Shown: piece after piece, positions 28,583 through 31,037 of the stretch | Position numbering within the stretch: the stretch's first letter is position 1 | How the letters are laid out: each line of letters opens with the position of its first letter | NCBI GenBank assembly: GCA_947371415.1 | Contig: CANBPJ010000004.1 | Location: 1 to 31,037 of the forward strand | Direction of reading: 5' to 3' | Length of the DNA: 31,037 nt | Source: Burkholderiaceae bacterium | Lineage (GTDB): Bacteria > Pseudomonadota > Gammaproteobacteria > Burkholderiales > Burkholderiaceae | Notes under the pieces: model-generated | Databases searched by the model: none | What the model was told of the DNA's origin: nothing | Seen by the model: the letters and a program-made list of their open reading frames with translations, nothing else | Program-made: the position numbers and the translations under genes

Positions 28583-29221
28583 TTATTTGGTGGCTTCCAA
28601 TCCGCGAGCTAGGTGCTTGCGCATAGCCGCTTCTGCAGCCAATGGATCTCTTTTGAGTATTGCCTGGAGAATCTCACGATGTTCAATGAGTGAGCTTAGT
28701 AACCGACCGCTACGACTCAAAGAGTCTCGTCTTTGTAGCTTCAAAACCTTGCGCAGATCGACAATGACGCCATTCATCCACTTATTGCCAGCAATTTCTT
28801 GGATCATGTCATGAAACTTCACATTAATTTCAAAGAATTGCTCTAAATCTCGGTCGGCAGCGGCCTTTTCTAGGCGGTGATGAAGGTCATCAAGCTGTGT
28901 TAATTGCACTTCAGTTGCCTTGAGTGCTGTTTCTTGTGCAGCCTGGCCCTCCAGCAAGGAGAGAACAGTAAAAATTTGCTCTAAATCGCGCCTATCTACC
29001 TCGGTAACATAGGCGCCTTTATTCATTTTGGTGGTTACCAGCCCTTCGGAGGCCAATACCTTGATAGCTTCACGCATTGGTGTGCGACTGATGCCAAACT
29101 CCAAGGCTAGACTTTGTTCATCCAGCCAACTTCCAGGAGCCAACTCATGGGCGAAGATCTGCTCGCGCAATCGTTCTGCAACATTTTCGTATAAGGGGCG
29201 ATTAATTAGTTTTGTATTCAT
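28583..29221 (-). CDS. GntR-family transcriptional regulator, FCD (FadR-like) subfamily
   Basis: 212 residues. The N-terminal winged helix-turn-helix occupies about residues 8-75 (YENVAERLREQIFAHELAPGSWLDE, then LALEFGISRTPMREAIKVLASEGLV). The C-terminal helical FCD domain binds the effector; FFEINVKFHDMIQEIAGN includes the Asp/His-type metal or ligand positions, and EHREILQAILKRDPLAAEAAMRKHL closes the domain. It is divergent from the methylmalonyl-CoA mutase gene and the 96-bp intergenic region has two TGTNNACA sites, so it probably represses itself and perhaps the mutase. The effector is likely an acid or acyl-CoA of that pathway, by inference. Confidence 0.9.
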   Translation of the reverse strand: MNTKLINRPLYENVAERLREQIFAHELAPGSWLDEQSLALEFGISRTPMREAIKVLASEGLVTTKMNKGAYVTEVDRRDLEQIFTVLSLLEGQAAQETALKATEVQLTQLDDLHHRLEKAAADRDLEQFFEINVKFHDMIQEIAGNKWMNGVIVDLRKVLKLQRRDSLSRSGRLLSSLIEHREILQAILKRDPLAAEAAMRKHLARGLEATK

Positions 29222-29226
29222 AATTA

Positions 29227-29245
29227 TGTATACAGTATGTAGACA
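29227..29245. promoter_or_regulatory. Tandem TGTNNACA sites, candidate GntR operator
   Basis: TGTATACA (29227-29234) and TGTAGACA (29238-29245) are two palindromic or near-palindromic octamers whose starts are 11 bp apart, one helical turn. They overlap the predicted -10 of the gntR promoter. TGTNNACA-like palindromes fit FCD-type GntR operators. Confidence 0.5.
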
Positions 29246-29261
29246 AATAAAAAAAAGTCAA
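29234..29261 (-). promoter_or_regulatory. Candidate gntR promoter
   Basis: TTGACT (29261-29256; 5 of 6 matches) and CATACT (29239-29234; 4 of 6) with a 16-nt spacer on the regulator's strand. The tandem operator octamers cover the -10, consistent with autorepression. The predicted start is only about 6 nt before the gntR ATG. Confidence 0.4.
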
Positions 29262-29317
29262 GCAAAATAGCCCTACAAAGATAGTAACAATGTAATAAAG
29301 CCAACTAGGAGTGCTTT

Positions 29318-31037
29318 ATGAGTGAAAGTGAAAAAAAATCGACATCTAATACATGGCCTAATGTGCCAGATAGCAATTTAGATGCGTGGAAAAAATCAGC
29401 CCAAAAGTCAGCACCCAATGGTGATGTAGATAAATTGGGCTGGCAGACGCCTGATGGTATCCATCTAAAGGCCTTATATACGGCTGAAGACGTTGAAGGT
29501 CTGCAATATACACATTCATTGCCTGGCTTTGAGCCTTTTGTACGTGGCCCACAAGCTACGATGTATTCAGTACGTCCATGGACCATTCGTCAGTACGCAG
29601 GATTTTCTACCGCAGAAGAATCCAATGCCTTTTATCGCAAAGCACTTGATGCTGGTGGTCAAGGCGTCTCAGTTGCATTCGACCTAGCAACACATCGCGG
29701 ATATGACTCAGATCATCCGCGCGTTACAGGCGATGTTGGTAAAGCCGGTGTTGCCATTGATTCTGTGGAAGATATGAAAATTTTGTTTGATGGCATTCCA
29801 TTGGACAAAGTATCTGTGTCGATGACGATGAATGGCGCTGTATTGCCAGTGTTGGCGGGCTACATTGTGGCCGGTGAAGAGCAGGGTGTTAAACAAGAAT
29901 TGCTATCAGGAACCATTCAGAATGACATTCTGAAAGAGTTCATGGTGCGCAATACCTATATATACCCGCCAGAGCCATCAATGCGGATCATCGGCGACAT
30001 TATTGAGTACACCGCCAAGTACATGCCTAAATTTAACTCGATCTCGATTTCGGGTTATCACATGCAAGAAGCGGGGGCGAACCAGGTTCTTGAGTTGGCA
30101 TTCACGCTTGCCGATGGTAAGGAGTATGTAAAAACGGCACTTGCTAAAGGATTGGACGTAGATGGCTTTGCTGGCCGCTTGTCATTCTTCTTTGCAATCG
30201 GCATGAACTTCTACTTAGAAGTTGCTAAGCTTCGTGCTGCAAGACTCTTGTGGTGGCGCATCATGAAATCTTTTGAGCCAAAGAATCCAAAGTCTTTAAT
30301 GTTGCGCACCCACTGCCAAACTTCAGGCTGGTCATTAACTGAACAAGATCCATATAACAATGTTGTTCGTACAACCATTGAGGCAATGGCAGCGGTATTT
30401 GGTGGCACACAGTCTTTACATACCAATTCATTTGATGAGGCGATTGCATTGCCATCAGAGTTCTCTAGCCGTATTGCTCGCAACACTCAGTTAATTTTGC
30501 AAGAAGAAACCCATATCACTAGCGTCATCGATCCTTGGGCGGGTTCGTACATGATGGAAAATCTTACCCAGGAAATGGCAGATAAAGCATGGGAGATTAT
30601 TCAAGAAGTCGATGCCATGGGCGGTATGACTAAAGCGGTTGAAAGCGGCTGGGCCAAGCTAAAGATTGAAGCTGCTGCTGCCGAGAAGCAAGCCAAGATT
30701 GATTCTGGCTCCGATGTGATTGTGGGTGTTAATAAATACAAGCTTGGCAAGGAGGATCTCGTCGATGTATTGATGATTGATAACGATAAGGTTCGTGAAA
30801 GCCAGGTTGCTCGTTTAAAAGACATCAAAGCTAAACGTGACGCTAAAAAAGTAGAGGCTGCATTAGAATTTTTAACCAAGGCTGCAGAAGACAATACCGG
30901 TAATTTACTGGAGTTGGCAGTTCAAGCAATTCGTTTGCGCGCTACGGTTGGCGAGGTGTCCGATGCGTTGGAGAAAGTTTACGGGCGCCATCGCGCCGAT
31001 ACTCAAAAGGTGACCGGTGTGTATGCAGCTGCTTATG
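29318..31037 (+). CDS. scpA: Methylmalonyl-CoA mutase (3' end beyond window)
   Basis: 573 codons are seen before the window ends. The ATG has a good AGGAG Shine-Dalgarno 6 nt upstream. The enzyme uses adenosylcobalamin to interconvert methylmalonyl-CoA and succinyl-CoA, linking propionyl-CoA to the TCA cycle. Diagnostic segments: GFEPFVRGPQATMYSVRPWTIRQYAGFSTAEE with the substrate-binding Tyr and Arg; VAFDLATHRGYDSDHPRV; SMTMNGAVLPV; ISGYHMQEAGA with His248 matching the catalytic His244 of the Propionibacterium enzyme; RTHCQTSGWSLTEQDPYNN; and GGTQSLHTNSFDEA. The cobalamin-binding DxHxxG domain should follow off the window. Divergent from the GntR regulator. Confidence 0.93.
   Translation, partial: MSESEKKSTSNTWPNVPDSNLDAWKKSAQKSAPNGDVDKLGWQTPDGIHLKALYTAEDVEGLQYTHSLPGFEPFVRGPQATMYSVRPWTIRQYAGFSTAEESNAFYRKALDAGGQGVSVAFDLATHRGYDSDHPRVTGDVGKAGVAIDSVEDMKILFDGIPLDKVSVSMTMNGAVLPVLAGYIVAGEEQGVKQELLSGTIQNDILKEFMVRNTYIYPPEPSMRIIGDIIEYTAKYMPKFNSISISGYHMQEAGANQVLELAFTLADGKEYVKTALAKGLDVDGFAGRLSFFFAIGMNFYLEVAKLRAARLLWWRIMKSFEPKNPKSLMLRTHCQTSGWSLTEQDPYNNVVRTTIEAMAAVFGGTQSLHTNSFDEAIALPSEFSSRIARNTQLILQEETHITSVIDPWAGSYMMENLTQEMADKAWEIIQEVDAMGGMTKAVESGWAKLKIEAAAAEKQAKIDSGSDVIVGVNKYKLGKEDLVDVLMIDNDKVRESQVARLKDIKAKRDAKKVEAALEFLTKAAEDNTGNLLELAVQAIRLRATVGEVSDALEKVYGRHRADTQKVTGVYAAAY

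Noticed and set aside
1..31037. A novel defence island, mobile element or biosynthetic cluster
   Set aside because: Apart from a few unrecognised single genes noted above, the genes belong to known core or metabolic families; no transposase, integrase, recombinase, terminal repeats or CRISPR-like repeats were found by eye.

Overview
The window looks like a chromosomal segment of a free-living betaproteobacterium of the Burkholderiaceae, most like Polynucleobacter. That placement comes from protein resemblance recalled from memory, the thiC-thiO-thiS-thiG-thiE order, the adjacent parE-parC pair and the compact, moderate-GC layout. No database search was possible. I see no mobile elements, CRISPR arrays, phage genes or recognisable defence systems; most of the window is housekeeping DNA, and the interest lies in regulation and in a few uncharacterised genes.

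Layout. 1-2.2 kb: a partial exported alpha/beta hydrolase (-), a zinc-ribbon/Smr protein, and an ElaB/YqjD-YqjE-YqjK type envelope trio (+). 2.2-5 kb: apt (-) back to back with an MTA/SAH-type nucleosidase (+), then a fadD-like acyl-CoA ligase. 5-8.6 kb: an outer-membrane transporter-like protein, an unknown membrane protein and the tRNA-hydroxylation protein TrhP (all -), then an unknown 194-residue protein (+). 8.6-15.8 kb: tRNA-Asn and the thiamine locus. thiD (+) converges on thiC-thiO-thiS-thiG-thiE (-), which is headed by a TPP riboswitch. A DUF4743/Nudix gene directly upstream belongs to the family known to destroy damaged thiamine diphosphates. 15.9-18.8 kb: a pair of inverted consensus DnaA boxes, tRNA-Arg, and a CoA-transferase/MFS/46-residue protein operon (-). 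18.8-23.3 kb: parE and parC (+). 23.3-27.6 kb: XdhC, a MocA-like cytidylyltransferase, a RidA protein, a VWA (CoxE-like) protein and a MoxR ATPase. These are accessory genes of the kind that mature molybdenum hydroxylases, but no hydroxylase is in view. 27.7-28.5 kb: two exported c-type cytochromes behind a perfect FNR/Anr box. 28.6-31 kb: a GntR/FCD regulator divergent from a methylmalonyl-CoA mutase gene that runs off the window.

How the genes work together. ThiC makes HMP-P and ThiD phosphorylates it; ThiO, ThiS and ThiG build the thiazole; ThiE joins the two. The riboswitch senses the product, and its sequence supports an explicit two-state model in which the 5' strand of P1 is the anti-sequestor and an 8-bp hairpin buries the thiC Shine-Dalgarno. 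The nucleosidase releases adenine and Apt salvages it. FadD and methylmalonyl-CoA mutase suggest use of fatty acids and propionyl-CoA-type substrates.

Several genes without a Shine-Dalgarno sequence (trhP, thiD, parE, mocA-like) have a -10-like hexamer 6-8 nt before the ATG, suggesting leaderless transcripts.
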